NCBI GenBank assembly: GCA_964561995.1
Contig: CAZLQZ010000003.1
Coordinates: 62,001 to 126,000 of the forward strand
Reading direction: 5' to 3'
DNA: 64,000 bases
Source of the DNA: JABIAG01 sp964561995
GTDB taxonomy: Archaea > Nanobdellota > Nanobdellia > Woesearchaeales > JABIAG01
Below the pieces are notes generated by a model. It worked only from the letters and a program-made list of their open reading frames with translations. It made no database searches and was not told the origin of the DNA. Shown here one piece after another: positions 52,687-61,603 of this stretch (positions are counted from its first letter, which is position 1; each line of letters starts with the position of its first letter). The position numbers and the translations under genes are program-made.

Positions 52687-54087
52687 TTATTCCATGAATT
52701 TTCGCATCATTGGATTCATATCCATCATGTGTTGTTTAGCGATTTCTTCATATAGTTTATAGATTATCATAACAGTTAGTAACAAACCTGTTCCTGAACT
52801 TAATGCTCCGGAAATGTCTGCAATTGCAGCTAAAAAACCAACCGTTAATCCGCCCATTATAGTTAATGGCCAAATGTATCTATTAAGAACTCTTTCTAAA
52901 ATTCTTTCATCTCTTCTAAAACCAGGAAGTTGTAATCCTGAAGACATCATTTGTTTTGCTTGACTTTTAGCATCCATGCCTGATGTTTGTACCCAGAAAA
53001 CTGAGAAAATAACTGCGCCACCCATCATAATTGCTACATAAATTACTGCTTGAGAAATAATGCTTCCGTTAACTGTTCCAGTAATGATTGCTCTTACAAT
53101 ATTTGGTGCATTAACCCATTGTATTAAACCATGTCCTGAAGCAGCTGTTCCTGTTTGTCCAAATAAATAAATAGAAATCCAATTAACAATACTACCGCCT
53201 GAAGCTGTTGCCCAGTTCTGTATTAATCTTGCCCATAATTGAATATTAGCCAATAATGCAGCAACTAAAATAACTGGTATGTTTGAAGTATAAATAAAAC
53301 TTAATGGCCATCTAATACCATGACCTCTTACTCTACCAAATGATAATGGTATTTCTACTTTCATGGCTTGTCCATAAACTGCCATGACAAATATAAGTAG
53401 TGTTGCAATGATTCCTGCTAGCATTAATATTGCAGTAACAGGATCACCATTTGAAACTGATTGAATTAAAGCAGGTATTGCACCTGTTGCAATTTCGGGA
53501 TTGTTTGGACTTGGTAACCAAGAAATTAATCTAATAAAAATAGATTGTGAAACTCCTGCAGCAATAAACAATGAAATTCCTGAACCAAAGCCCCATTTAC
53601 TTATTACTTCGTCCATAAACATAATTAATATCCCCCCAATAATAAGTTGGAATATTAAAAACCAGGGAGAAAATCCTATTTGTGGGCTTAATCCACCCAT
53701 AAATACGTAAATGGCCCCTTCAAATATTATAAAAAAGATGGCTAAAAGCTTTTGTATTCCTTGAAATGTTTTTTTTCCTTCAGTCGAAGTTAAATCAAAT
53801 TTTATAATTCCTGATCCATTCAATAATTGTAACACTATAGATGCAGTTACAATAGGACCAATTCCTAATGATATTAATGAACCAAAACTTGCTCCTAAAA
53901 TAACAGAAAGTAATTCAAATCTTTCTAATGCGTTGTCACCTAATCCATATAAAGGAACAACACCAAGTATAAAGAAAATTACTAAAGTGATTAAAGTCCA
54001 TTTTAATTTTTCATTAAAAGCTAATTTTTTTTGTAATGGACCTGCAACCTCGGGAAGGTTGTTTAGTATATTTTTAAAAAAACTCAT
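52687..54087 (-). CDS. secY: Preprotein translocase subunit SecY
   Basis: A 466-residue channel of the Sec translocon with ten membrane helices. The N-terminal amphipathic part, the plug region (about 40-65) and the conserved cytoplasmic loops (for example GFRRDERILERVLNRYI, about 395-411) are in place. It is the last gene of the ribosomal operon and overlaps rpl15 by 4 bp, the standard archaeal position. Confidence 0.96.
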   Translation of the reverse strand: MSFFKNILNNLPEVAGPLQKKLAFNEKLKWTLITLVIFFILGVVPLYGLGDNALERFELLSVILGASFGSLISLGIGPIVTASIVLQLLNGSGIIKFDLTSTEGKKTFQGIQKLLAIFFIIFEGAIYVFMGGLSPQIGFSPWFLIFQLIIGGILIMFMDEVISKWGFGSGISLFIAAGVSQSIFIRLISWLPSPNNPEIATGAIPALIQSVSNGDPVTAILMLAGIIATLLIFVMAVYGQAMKVEIPLSFGRVRGHGIRWPLSFIYTSNIPVILVAALLANIQLWARLIQNWATASGGSIVNWISIYLFGQTGTAASGHGLIQWVNAPNIVRAIITGTVNGSIISQAVIYVAIMMGGAVIFSVFWVQTSGMDAKSQAKQMMSSGLQLPGFRRDERILERVLNRYIWPLTIMGGLTVGFLAAIADISGALSSGTGLLLTVMIIYKLYEEIAKQHMMDMNPMMRKFME

Positions 54088-54536
54088 TTTTTAGTTTCTT
54101 GTTTTTCTTCTTTTTTAGAAGATTCTTTAGCTGGTTTATCTAGACCAGTACTAATTTTACCGCCTTTTTCTTTGATTTTTTCTTCGGCTCTTTTACTAAA
54201 ACTACAAATAATGATTTCGAATTTTTTAGTTAATTTTCCAGTACCTAATATTTTATCAAAACCTGCTTCTGTTAAATTTATTTTTCCAGCTTCGTATTTT
54301 TTATCAACATCTCTTAATGTAATTGACTTAGGTTTTTTATTTAATGAAGTAAATCCATGTCTTCCCATGTATTTTAAATCTTTCCAGAATGATGGTTTCT
54401 TTGAGTCGCCTCTCTTTCCGCTACCAGCATTACCTTTACCGCCTCGGCTACCACTTCCTCTATGTTTTTTTTTGTGGCCCCATCCGTGGGTTTTAGTTCC
54501 TCTTGCTCTGGAAGTTTTAGCTCTCTTAATGATCAT
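54084..54536 (-). CDS. rpl15: Ribosomal protein L15
   Basis: A 150-residue uL15: a very basic, Gly-rich N-terminus (RGTKTHGWGHKKKHRGSGSRGG) that threads into 23S rRNA and a small globular end. A short Lys/Glu-rich tail (about 135-150) is added. It overlaps rpl30 and secY by 4 bp each. Confidence 0.95.
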   Translation of the reverse strand: MIIKRAKTSRARGTKTHGWGHKKKHRGSGSRGGKGNAGSGKRGDSKKPSFWKDLKYMGRHGFTSLNKKPKSITLRDVDKKYEAGKINLTEAGFDKILGTGKLTKKFEIIICSFSKRAEEKIKEKGGKISTGLDKPAKESSKKEEKQETKK

Positions 54537-54955
54537 TCCAGCATCCTCCTAATAAGATCGTTAATTTTTTCTTTTCTATCTCCTAATGCGCCGCCAACTT
54601 TAAAGCTAGCTTTGATACCCTTTCTACCAAATCCTTTTCTTGGTGAATTTAAATTAAAAAATGATTTCTTTCCTTTTTTATCAATTAAAAGTTTTAATGT
54701 TTCGTCATCTATTTGTCCATAAGTAACAAATGATTTAACTTTTTCAACCATTCCTAAAATTGAAGGAGTTACATTAATTATTACGCAAACATTTTTCTTT
54801 TTAAGTTTTAACATATCGAGAGTATTATTTATTTTAATTGGAAGTTTAACTGGTCCTCTAATTCTAATAACAGCTATTTTTTCTCCTGTTTTTTTTGGAG
54901 TTTCCTTTTTAGCTTCAACCTTTACTTCTTTTTTAACTTGTTTTTCTTCATTCAT
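54533..54955 (-). CDS. rpl30: Ribosomal protein L30
   Basis: A 140-residue uL30 of the archaeal long type: a Lys/Glu-rich N-terminal extension (about 1-22) followed by IAVIRIRGPVKLPIKINNTLDMLKLKK, the typical first strand and helix. Overlaps rps5 by 8 bp and rpl15 by 4 bp. Confidence 0.94.
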   Translation of the reverse strand: MNEEKQVKKEVKVEAKKETPKKTGEKIAVIRIRGPVKLPIKINNTLDMLKLKKKNVCVIINVTPSILGMVEKVKSFVTYGQIDDETLKLLIDKKGKKSFFNLNSPRKGFGRKGIKASFKVGGALGDRKEKINDLIRRMLE

Positions 54956-55736
54956 TTTTCTTTACTTCGTATTTTCCTTCAACTAATCCTAATTTTTCTT
55001 TATGTTCAGGTAAAGTATGAGTTGATGTTGTTTTCTTTAAAGCTTCAATACATGCTTTGATTAAGTTTGTTCTTGAACTAGTCATTCCTCTTGCTTTTGA
55101 CCAAACATCTACAATGCCTGCTTTTTTTAATATTTTAGCGATTTCTTTTTCAGCAATTAATCCAGTACCTTTTGGTGCAGGAATTAGTTTAACAGTTACA
55201 CTACCACATTTTCCTATAACTTCAAAAGGAACTGTGTGTGGTTCCATACAATCACATTGCCAACTTCCGCATGCTCTTGCAATTTTAATAATATCAGTTT
55301 TACATTTTCTTAATGCTTTTTCTCTTGCAGGAACAGTTTCTTTACTTTTTCCAAACCCAATTCCAACATAACCATTTCCATCTCCAATAACTGCAATTGT
55401 AGTAAATTTAGGTTTATTTCCTTCTTTAGTTTTCTTTTGAGTTTGTCTAAAAGCACGTCTTTGACCGCCTCCAAACTTACCTTTTGATTGTCCTAATAAA
55501 AGTAATTCTGTTTCAGCATTAGGTAAAAGAGCTTCAACAATTTCTTTTTCATAAATTTTTTCTCCAATATCAAGAATTTGATCAATATTAGTAATTTCTC
55601 CATTTTTAACTTTTTTACCAATTTTAGTTGTAGGTTTCCAATTAATTAATTCGTCTCGTTCTTCGACTTTAACTTCTCTAACCCCTTTCTTTTCGGTTTT
55701 TACAATTTTTTTTTTGGGCTGTTCTTCTTTTTTCAT
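54948..55736 (-). CDS. rps5: Ribosomal protein S5
   Basis: A 262-residue uS5, longer than bacterial S5 and with a Lys-rich extension of about 25 residues at its N-terminus. The double-stranded RNA-binding-like part holds RRAFRQTQKK and IGDGNGYVGIGFGKS, and the C-terminal domain has TGLIAEKEIAKILKKAGI. It overlaps rpl18 by 4 bp and rpl30 by 8 bp. Confidence 0.95.
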   Translation of the reverse strand: MKKEEQPKKKIVKTEKKGVREVKVEERDELINWKPTTKIGKKVKNGEITNIDQILDIGEKIYEKEIVEALLPNAETELLLLGQSKGKFGGGQRRAFRQTQKKTKEGNKPKFTTIAVIGDGNGYVGIGFGKSKETVPAREKALRKCKTDIIKIARACGSWQCDCMEPHTVPFEVIGKCGSVTVKLIPAPKGTGLIAEKEIAKILKKAGIVDVWSKARGMTSSRTNLIKACIEALKKTTSTHTLPEHKEKLGLVEGKYEVKKNE

Positions 55737-56224
55737 TTTATCTTTCCCTTAATTTCTTCAACATTATTTTTGAAATCTTTAATCGCTTTTCCATTAATTC
55801 TATCTTCACTAGGAAATACTTCTTTTGAGCACGGAACATTTAATCCTGCATCAATTGCACCTTTTAAAACTGCAAATATTTTTGTTCCTTTTAGTGCTGT
55901 ACTAAATCCAATATCAAATACAGCTTCATTAATTTTATTTTCCAGACACTTTTTACCAATTAAATAACCAGTAAGATAAGCTGCAGGAGTTGATTTAAAT
56001 GATCCTTCCCATCCTAATTTTTTAAGAGCAGTTGAATCTACACCAAGTTTAATTTCGTCTCCTTTAACATCGAAAACAATAATTTGTGTTATAATCTTGC
56101 TTAATGTTTTTCTAACTACTAATCTAGGTTTACCGGAAGTTATTAATTTAATTCTAGTTTTATAATTAGTTTTTCCTTCCTTTTTTCTTCTAAAACTTAC
56201 TGTCTGTATATTGCTTTTTTTCAT
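55733..56224 (-). CDS. rpl18: Ribosomal protein L18
   Basis: A 163-residue uL18 that binds 5S rRNA. Typical blocks: FRRKKEGKTNYKTR, SGKPRLVVRKT, AAYLTGYLIGKK and GAIDAGLNVPCSKEVFPSEDRI near the C-terminus. Overlaps rps5 and rpl19e by 4 bp each. Confidence 0.95.
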   Translation of the reverse strand: MKKSNIQTVSFRRKKEGKTNYKTRIKLITSGKPRLVVRKTLSKIITQIIVFDVKGDEIKLGVDSTALKKLGWEGSFKSTPAAYLTGYLIGKKCLENKINEAVFDIGFSTALKGTKIFAVLKGAIDAGLNVPCSKEVFPSEDRINGKAIKDFKNNVEEIKGKIK

Positions 56225-56664
56225 TTTTTAAATATCCCGTGTTCTTCTAAGTAAACTTTGATATGTCTAACACTTCTAAAAAAGTTACCTTTACTTTTTC
56301 TGTAAAGATCTCTATATGTTTTTGTGTCGATTGTTTTATTATCATATAATCTTTTGATTAAATTTCTTTGTTTTCTAATTTTATTGATCCAAACTTCTTT
56401 TGTATTATTTCTTGCATTAGCGGTTCCTTTTCTTGAACCAGGACCTTTTCTTTGTCCTTTTCTTTTTTGAGCTAAGATTTTATTCGCTCTTACTCTTGAA
56501 ACTCCTTTTTTTTGTTTTCCTTTTATTACTTTTTTACCAATTAGCAGTTTAACATCATGTTTAGTAATTGCTTCTTTAATTTCTGCAATTTTTTCAGGAT
56601 TAAGTATAATTCTCTTTGGAGAACATTTTAAAACTTTTGCTGCTAATTTTTTTTGAGTAATCAT
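56221..56664 (-). CDS. rpl19e: Ribosomal protein L19e
   Basis: A 147-residue eL19, strongly basic, with KLAAKVLKCSPKRIILNPEK at the start, RKGPGSRKGTANAR in the middle and YRDLYRKSKGNFFRS toward the end. It starts directly before the rpl32e stop boundary (no gap) and overlaps rpl18 by 4 bp. Confidence 0.95.
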   Translation of the reverse strand: MITQKKLAAKVLKCSPKRIILNPEKIAEIKEAITKHDVKLLIGKKVIKGKQKKGVSRVRANKILAQKRKGQRKGPGSRKGTANARNNTKEVWINKIRKQRNLIKRLYDNKTIDTKTYRDLYRKSKGNFFRSVRHIKVYLEEHGIFKK

Positions 56665-57258
56665 TTATAGTGCACCTTTTTTAGTAAGTAATTTTTCTTT
56701 TTCTTTTTTTTCTTCAGTTTTCACTTCAACTTTTGTTTGAGTTTCAGAAGTTTTCTTTTCTTCTTTAGTTTCTTTTTCTTTAGATTTTTCTTCTTCTTTT
56801 TTAACAGATTTTTTCTTTTCTTCTTTTTTAGCTTCTCTTTTCTTTTTAATTTCTTTTTTCTGTTTTATGATTTCTTCATGTTTTTTAACGAATTCATCAT
56901 TATAATTTGAAATTTGGACATTTAGTTTTTTAGCTTCTTTGATAATTTCAATAATTTTTTTAGCTCCAACTTGTGATGAAATCAAAGCAATCATTTTTTC
57001 TTTAACATTATTTAAATCTTTAACATTAGCAACAATAACTTCTTTTAAACCATCTCTATTTAATCCACGAACTTCTTTAGGTGAACAATATCCTGCCTTT
57101 ACTATTGGTTTTTTACCTTTTAATTGTAATCTCATTTTAGAATCGATTCCTCTTGGTTTTCTCCAATTAGTCCCCACTCTTTTCTTTTTATGAGAGTCCT
57201 GTCTAGAAAAATCAGGTTTTCTTTTTTTCATTTGTTTTCTTAATTCTAATAATTTCAT
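56665..57258 (-). CDS. rpl32e: Ribosomal protein L32e with long charged tail
   Basis: A 197-residue protein. The eL32 core spans about 1-125 (KPDFSRQDSHKKKRVGTNWRKPRGIDSK, then GYCSPKEVRGLNRDG). The last 70 residues are nearly all Lys/Glu and not part of the usual fold. Overlaps rpl6 by 4 bp. Confidence 0.93.
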   Translation of the reverse strand: MKLLELRKQMKKRKPDFSRQDSHKKKRVGTNWRKPRGIDSKMRLQLKGKKPIVKAGYCSPKEVRGLNRDGLKEVIVANVKDLNNVKEKMIALISSQVGAKKIIEIIKEAKKLNVQISNYNDEFVKKHEEIIKQKKEIKKKREAKKEEKKKSVKKEEEKSKEKETKEEKKTSETQTKVEVKTEEKKEKEKLLTKKGAL

Positions 57259-57812
57259 TTCAGCTCAACACCCGCTTTTTCTGTAATATAAATTCCATCC
57301 ATGAATATTCTTTTATCAAATCCTGGTCTTCTTGTTGTTTTTTCAATATCTGCAGCAACTTGGCCAGCTATTTCTTTATTTGTTGAAGTAACTGTAATAA
57401 TATCTCCTTCAATTTTAACATTTGCTCCTTCTTTTATTGTTAATTTTCTAAGAATTTTTTCTCCAATAAAGTTTCCAACTTCAAAGTTATTTCCTTTCAG
57501 TTTTACACTCATTGGAAAATGTGATGAACAGATTTTTAATTTGTAAACGTAAGGTTCATTAATTCCTTTAATCATGTTATTAAAGTGTGAATATAATGTA
57601 TTAATTATACTTTTTTCTTTTTTTGAAGGTTTTGTTATTTTTGATTTTAAGATGATTTTATTATCTTTTATTTCAACGCTAATTTTTTTTGAAATTAATT
57701 TTCGAGAGTTTTCTTCTTTTTCTCCTGAAATTTTAATAATTCTATCAACTATTACGGCTTTAATTCCATCGGGAAGTTCAATTTCTCTGTCCAATATTTT
57801 TTTTGTTTCCAT
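57255..57812 (-). CDS. rpl6: Ribosomal protein L6
   Basis: A 185-residue uL6 with the two related domains (about 1-85 and 86-185). The second contains VEIK-like strands, KICSSHFPMSVK and the final TRRPGFDKRIFMDGIY signature. One base separates it from rps8; it overlaps rpl32e by 4 bp. Confidence 0.94.
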   Translation of the reverse strand: METKKILDREIELPDGIKAVIVDRIIKISGEKEENSRKLISKKISVEIKDNKIILKSKITKPSKKEKSIINTLYSHFNNMIKGINEPYVYKLKICSSHFPMSVKLKGNNFEVGNFIGEKILRKLTIKEGANVKIEGDIITVTSTNKEIAGQVAADIEKTTRRPGFDKRIFMDGIYITEKAGVELK

Positions 57813-57813
57813 T

Positions 57814-58215
57814 TTAATAACAATAAGCTAACATTACTCCTCCAATTTTTTTCTTTTTAGCTTCCTCATTTGTAATAATTCCATGAGGAGTCGAGATTAA
57901 TAAAAATCCAAAATCTTTTGCTGGTAAAAATCTTTTTTCAAATTTTTCAATATCTTCGTATTTTAATGAACTTCGTGGTTTTATTGCACCACATACATTA
58001 ACTTTTCCAATTAAAAAAAGTTTTAGTTCTTCTCCACCAACTGATGGACTTTTTTCAAATTTGCCAACATATCCTCTATTGTTCATAATTTCCAATACTT
58101 TTTCAATTATTTTCGAAGTAGGTTTGATTATGCAAAAGTCTTTTCCAATTTTTTCTGCATTGACCACCAAGGACAATGCGTTTGCTAGTGTATCGTTTAA
58201 CATTTTTTTCCTCAA
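57814..58215 (-). CDS. rps8: Ribosomal protein S8
   Basis: A 133-residue uS8: DTLANALSLVVNAEKIGK at the N-terminus and the C-terminal FGFLLISTPHGIITNEEAKKKKIGG, where the conserved ST..G loop contacts 16S rRNA. Overlaps rps14 by 4 bp. Confidence 0.95.
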   Translation of the reverse strand: MRKKMLNDTLANALSLVVNAEKIGKDFCIIKPTSKIIEKVLEIMNNRGYVGKFEKSPSVGGEELKLFLIGKVNVCGAIKPRSSLKYEDIEKFEKRFLPAKDFGFLLISTPHGIITNEEAKKKKIGGVMLAYCY

Positions 58216-58442
58216 CTATATTGTTTAAATCCTATTTTTGTTGCATTATCTCTAAAACATTGTCTGCACAAGTGTATTTCATATTTTGAAATGTGAGCTC
58301 GAGTTCTGTTACATTTAACACATTTTTTTAATGCAATTCCACAACTTCTTTCTTTTGGAGCGTTATGTTTAATGTATTTTTTTAATTTTGCTGGTTTATT
58401 TTTCAATTGTTTGAATACTTTTTTGTAATCTGATGCAGTCAT
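58212..58442 (-). CDS. rps14: Ribosomal protein S14 (zinc-binding type)
   Basis: A 76-residue protein, longer at its N-terminus than usual for archaeal uS14. The zinc site is intact: CVKC and CRQC in ALKKCVKCNRTRAHISKYE and LCRQCFRDNATKIGFKQYS. Overlaps rps8 and rpl5 by 4 bp each. Confidence 0.92.
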   Translation of the reverse strand: MTASDYKKVFKQLKNKPAKLKKYIKHNAPKERSCGIALKKCVKCNRTRAHISKYEIHLCRQCFRDNATKIGFKQYS

Positions 58443-58954
58443 TCTTCACCTTCCATTTTAACTTTAAAATTTTTACTTAGGTAATCAATAGCTTCTTCCT
58501 TAGTAACTCTATGTTTAGGAGGAACTTTCTTTTTCTGAATCTTTCTATATTTAACTCTAAAACCAGGTCTTTGTAAAGTAATACAAATTTGTAAACCCAT
58601 TGTTCCAATTTCTGGGTTATATTTTAATCCTGGAATATCTATATATTCTGATAATCCAAATGAAATTGATCCGTTTTTGTCAAAATTATTATTTTTCAAA
58701 ACAAAATCTTTTGCTTCTACCATTCTTTTGATAACTTCCTTTGCATCATCATTTCTTAATGTAATTTTACATCCAATAGGAAGTCCAGGTCTTAAACCCC
58801 ATCCTGGTATTCTTTTTTGAGTTACAGTTTTAATCGGTTTTTTACCAGTAATCAATCCAAGAAGTTGTACTCCTTTTTCTAATTGATCTTGGCTTTTCCC
58901 TGTTCCAATGTTAAGGGTAACCTTCTCTATCCTGATTTCTTGCATTTTATTCAT
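58439..58954 (-). CDS. rpl5: Ribosomal protein L5
   Basis: A 171-residue uL5 that binds 5S rRNA. Blocks: IEKVTLNIGTGKSQDQLEKG, TGKKPIKTVTQKRIP, FGLSEYIDIPGLKYNPEIG. It overlaps rps14 by 4 bp and rps4e by 8 bp. Confidence 0.95.
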   Translation of the reverse strand: MNKMQEIRIEKVTLNIGTGKSQDQLEKGVQLLGLITGKKPIKTVTQKRIPGWGLRPGLPIGCKITLRNDDAKEVIKRMVEAKDFVLKNNNFDKNGSISFGLSEYIDIPGLKYNPEIGTMGLQICITLQRPGFRVKYRKIQKKKVPPKHRVTKEEAIDYLSKNFKVKMEGEE

Positions 58955-59642
58955 TTTTTATTTTAACAAACGGTTTTTCTTTTCCAATTACGTAAGCATG
59001 TTCTTTTACTGTTTCAAAAATTTCATTTTTATCATTTTTGAAGACTAATTTATCTCCTTCAATACTTTCTACAACGCCAACAGTTCCAATGTGTCGACCT
59101 CCAGTTAAGAGTATTGAAGCTTTCTTTTCAAATTTGAAATGTTGAATTATTTTTTGTTTTGGAAGTTCAATTATAATTGTATCATTTACTTTGTAATCGT
59201 TTTTATCAACTAAAACATTTCTTCCATCAAATAAATTTAATTGAAATTGTTTACCTTTTGCAGTTTTTCCAACTATTTTTTCAATTTTTGATTTTGATTC
59301 TTTTTCGTCAATTTCAATTAAGTTTAATTTTCCTTTTTTATTAAGAACAATTCTGTAACTTTTCTTAATACTTGGGAATGAAATTATATCCATTAATCCA
59401 ACATTATGTTTGTGATCAAACCTTTTTTTTTGATCAACCATAACATTTTTTTTAAACATAATATCTCTAGTTTCTTTTCTTGTTCTAGCTAGTTTTAACA
59501 TATCTCTAATAGCCATAACAATAGGAAAACCATATTTAAGGGAATGAGCTCCCGGATTAGGTTTTGTTATGTATTTATTTTCCTTTCTTTTTAATGCCCA
59601 GCTTTTATTTGTCGCCAGTCTTTTTAGATGGTTCTTTACCAT
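58947..59642 (-). CDS. rps4e: Ribosomal protein S4e
   Basis: A 231-residue eS4: HLKRLATNKSWALKRKENKY at the N-terminus, then an S4-like RNA-binding part and a KOW-like C-terminal region (ILLTGGRHIGTVGVVESIEG). It overlaps rpl24 by 38 bp, one of the longest overlaps in the operon. Confidence 0.95.
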   Translation of the reverse strand: MVKNHLKRLATNKSWALKRKENKYITKPNPGAHSLKYGFPIVMAIRDMLKLARTRKETRDIMFKKNVMVDQKKRFDHKHNVGLMDIISFPSIKKSYRIVLNKKGKLNLIEIDEKESKSKIEKIVGKTAKGKQFQLNLFDGRNVLVDKNDYKVNDTIIIELPKQKIIQHFKFEKKASILLTGGRHIGTVGVVESIEGDKLVFKNDKNEIFETVKEHAYVIGKEKPFVKIKNE

Positions 59643-60015
59643 TTTTGATTCTCCTCTTATCCTCCATATTTAGCTCTGTAATAATCATGTTTGATGCTTC
59701 TAATGGATGGAATGCTTTACTTCCGTCTTTTTTTTGAAATTCAATGCTTTGAACATAAACTTTTGAATGTTTAACACTTACTCTTTCAACACTACCTTCT
59801 TTACCTTTAAACTGTCCTCTTAAAACTTTAACTTTGTCTCCTTTTTTTACCGAGATACTTCTTCTTTCATGTTTTTCTCTCAATTCTTTTGATAGGTGAC
59901 ATCCTAAAAACTTCTGTTTAATATGTAAAGGAGCATTAAATCTATACTTTCTTTGTTTTCTTGGTTGCTTACTGCTTATCCATGATGTTGAAAATCCGAT
60001 TTTCATTTTAAACAA
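59605..60015 (-). CDS. rpl24: Ribosomal protein L24
   Basis: A 136-residue uL24 of archaeal type with the KOW motif KGDKVKVLRGQFKGKEGSVE (about 58-77). The C-terminal 12 residues are encoded in the overlap with rps4e. It overlaps rpl14 by 8 bp. Confidence 0.94.
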   Translation of the reverse strand: MFKMKIGFSTSWISSKQPRKQRKYRFNAPLHIKQKFLGCHLSKELREKHERRSISVKKGDKVKVLRGQFKGKEGSVERVSVKHSKVYVQSIEFQKKDGSKAFHPLEASNMIITELNMEDKRRIKNGKEPSKKTGDK

Positions 60016-60409
60016 TTACCCTCGCAAGTTTTGCAATAGCAGGCCATCTTTCACAAACTTCTTTTGCAATTGGACCTTTGAACATGGTTCCTTTTGGATT
60101 ACCTTGATCATCTTTTAATATAACAACTGAATTATCTTCAAATTTAACTCTTGTACCATCTGATCTTCTGAATTCTTTTTTTTGTCTAACAACTATAGCA
60201 TTAAAAACTTGTTTTCTCATGTCAGGTTTTCCTTTTTTAATACTAACTTGAACCAAATCTCCTATTCCTGCAGCTGTTTGTCTACCTTTAACACCTTTGG
60301 ATCTTCTAACTCCAAAGATTCTAACTAACTTAGCACCCGAATTATCACAAGGTTCTAAAGTTGTTCCTGCCGGCAAGGCTTTTGGTATTCTTGAACTAAA
60401 TGCTTTCAT
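60008..60409 (-). CDS. rpl14: Ribosomal protein L14
   Basis: A 133-residue uL14 beta-barrel: LEPCDNSGAKLVRIFGV at the start, GDLVQVSIKKGKPDMRKQVF, and the end GPIAKEVCERWPAIAKLARVIV. Overlaps rps17 by 14 bp. Confidence 0.96.
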   Translation of the reverse strand: MKAFSSRIPKALPAGTTLEPCDNSGAKLVRIFGVRRSKGVKGRQTAAGIGDLVQVSIKKGKPDMRKQVFNAIVVRQKKEFRRSDGTRVKFEDNSVVILKDDQGNPKGTMFKGPIAKEVCERWPAIAKLARVIV

Positions 60410-60845
60410 CTTCTTTTTCTTCTTCTACTTCTTTAGAAGGCTCTTCTTTGTTATTTTCTTCTTGATCTTCAGATTTGATTTTACCTTCTTCAAGTAATTC
60501 TTTATTTTCTTCGTAATGTTTTTCTTTACCCATATTTTCAACTATAACAAAATTAATTGTTTTTGAAATTGGTCTTGTTAAAAAAACTTTTACAATATCT
60601 CCTTCTTGTGCATTAATACATTCAGGATTGTGAACATGAATTCTTGTTCTTCTTTTAGCATATCTTTCATATTTAGGAATAACAATTCTTCTTCCCATTT
60701 CAATTACTGCAGAGTTGTGCATTTTTGAAGATATAATAGTACCAACAAATGATTTTTTCTTTACATTAAGTACTCCGTGAAATGGACACTTTTGATCATT
60801 ACATTCTTTTTCTGGGGCAGCTATGCCAAATATTTCTTTATTCAT
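60396..60845 (-). CDS. rps17: Ribosomal protein S17 with acidic tail
   Basis: A 149-residue uS17: the OB-fold core (about 20-110) holds FVGTIISSKMHNSAVIE and RRTRIHVHNPECINAQEGD. The N-terminus has a CNDQKCPFHG cluster, as in archaeal S17. The last 35 residues are an unusual Glu/Lys-rich tail. It overlaps rnp1 by 4 bp and rpl14 by 14 bp. Confidence 0.94.
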   Translation of the reverse strand: MNKEIFGIAAPEKECNDQKCPFHGVLNVKKKSFVGTIISSKMHNSAVIEMGRRIVIPKYERYAKRRTRIHVHNPECINAQEGDIVKVFLTRPISKTINFVIVENMGKEKHYEENKELLEEGKIKSEDQEENNKEEPSKEVEEEKEDESI

Positions 60846-61114
60846 CTTATTCTCTCTTCAGGTCTTTTTTCTAGGAATTTTCCTTCTATTAAAAAGGCTT
60901 TCCCATTTTTTACAATTCTAAACTCGTTTTGTCTTTTTATCATTTTTTTGATATTTTTTTTTGTTTGAATTGAAATGATGTTGAATGTTTCATCAACTAC
61001 ATTTCCCTTGATTCCAATGTTTGATAAGTTGTTACTTTCTACAACTTCAATTTCGAGACCGATAAGGTTGTCTTTGAAATTGGTTAACTTCGATTGTTTC
61101 TGGTGCGAAACCAA
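60842..61114 (-). CDS. rnp1: Ribonuclease P protein component 1 (Rpp29/Pop4)
   Basis: A 90-residue Sm-like barrel subunit of RNase P, which matures tRNA 5' ends. LIGLEIEVVESNNLSNIGIKGNVVDET is the family signature. The only ATG puts its first 23 codons inside the 3' end of the aIF1 gene (68-bp overlap); no good later start is visible. Its place between aIF1 and rps17 is conserved in archaea. Confidence 0.92.
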   Translation of the reverse strand: MVSHQKQSKLTNFKDNLIGLEIEVVESNNLSNIGIKGNVVDETFNIISIQTKKNIKKMIKRQNEFRIVKNGKAFLIEGKFLEKRPEERIR

Positions 61115-61388
61115 TTTTTATCAACTCTTCTTTTGTTCTTTGTGTATGATTTCCTTGCAATTCAATTTTGCCATCTTTGGCTGTACCGCCACAAGCAAAT
61201 TTTGATTTTAATTGTTTTGCTAAGTTTTTCATATCAATTTCTTTGTCATCAACGCCTTCGATAATGGTATAAACCTTTCCGAATTTTTTCTTAGCTGTTT
61301 TAACAACAATTTTCTGAGTTTCTTTTGCGATGCTTTCACACATACAAAGTTCCTCAGGTAAGCCACATTTTGTGCAGATTCCACTCAT
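61047..61388 (-). CDS. sui1: Translation initiation factor aIF1 (SUI1)
   Basis: A 113-residue factor that checks start-codon choice. An N-terminal zinc cluster (CTKCGLPEELCMC, C5-C17) precedes the SUI1 fold with SKFACGGTAKDGKIELQGNH (about 67-86). The usual end near FAPETIEV is extended by about 11 residues that lie in the overlap with rnp1. Confidence 0.94.
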   Translation of the reverse strand: MSGICTKCGLPEELCMCESIAKETQKIVVKTAKKKFGKVYTIIEGVDDKEIDMKNLAKQLKSKFACGGTAKDGKIELQGNHTQRTKEELIKIGFAPETIEVNQFQRQPYRSRN

Positions 61389-61603
61389 TGCTTACTATTC
61401 ACCTCAGTTTTTTGATCACTTTTACTTCTTATGATTGTAAGTATTCTGGCAATTGTTTTTTTTCTTTGTTTTAACATTCCTGGACTTTTAGGAGGAGTAC
61501 CTGCTGAAATTTGAGCATAATCCATCATTAGTTCTTTTTTTATTTCAACTAATTTATTTTCCAAATCTGATTTACTCAAATTTTTCAAATCTTTTGCTTT
61601 CAT
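61385..61603 (-). CDS. rpl29: Ribosomal protein L29
   Basis: A 72-residue helical hairpin uL29: MKAKDLKNLSKSDLENKLVEIK at the start and MLKQRKKTIARILTI in the second helix. Overlaps sui1 and rps3 by 4 bp each. Confidence 0.94.
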   Translation of the reverse strand: MKAKDLKNLSKSDLENKLVEIKKELMMDYAQISAGTPPKSPGMLKQRKKTIARILTIIRSKSDQKTEVNSKQ

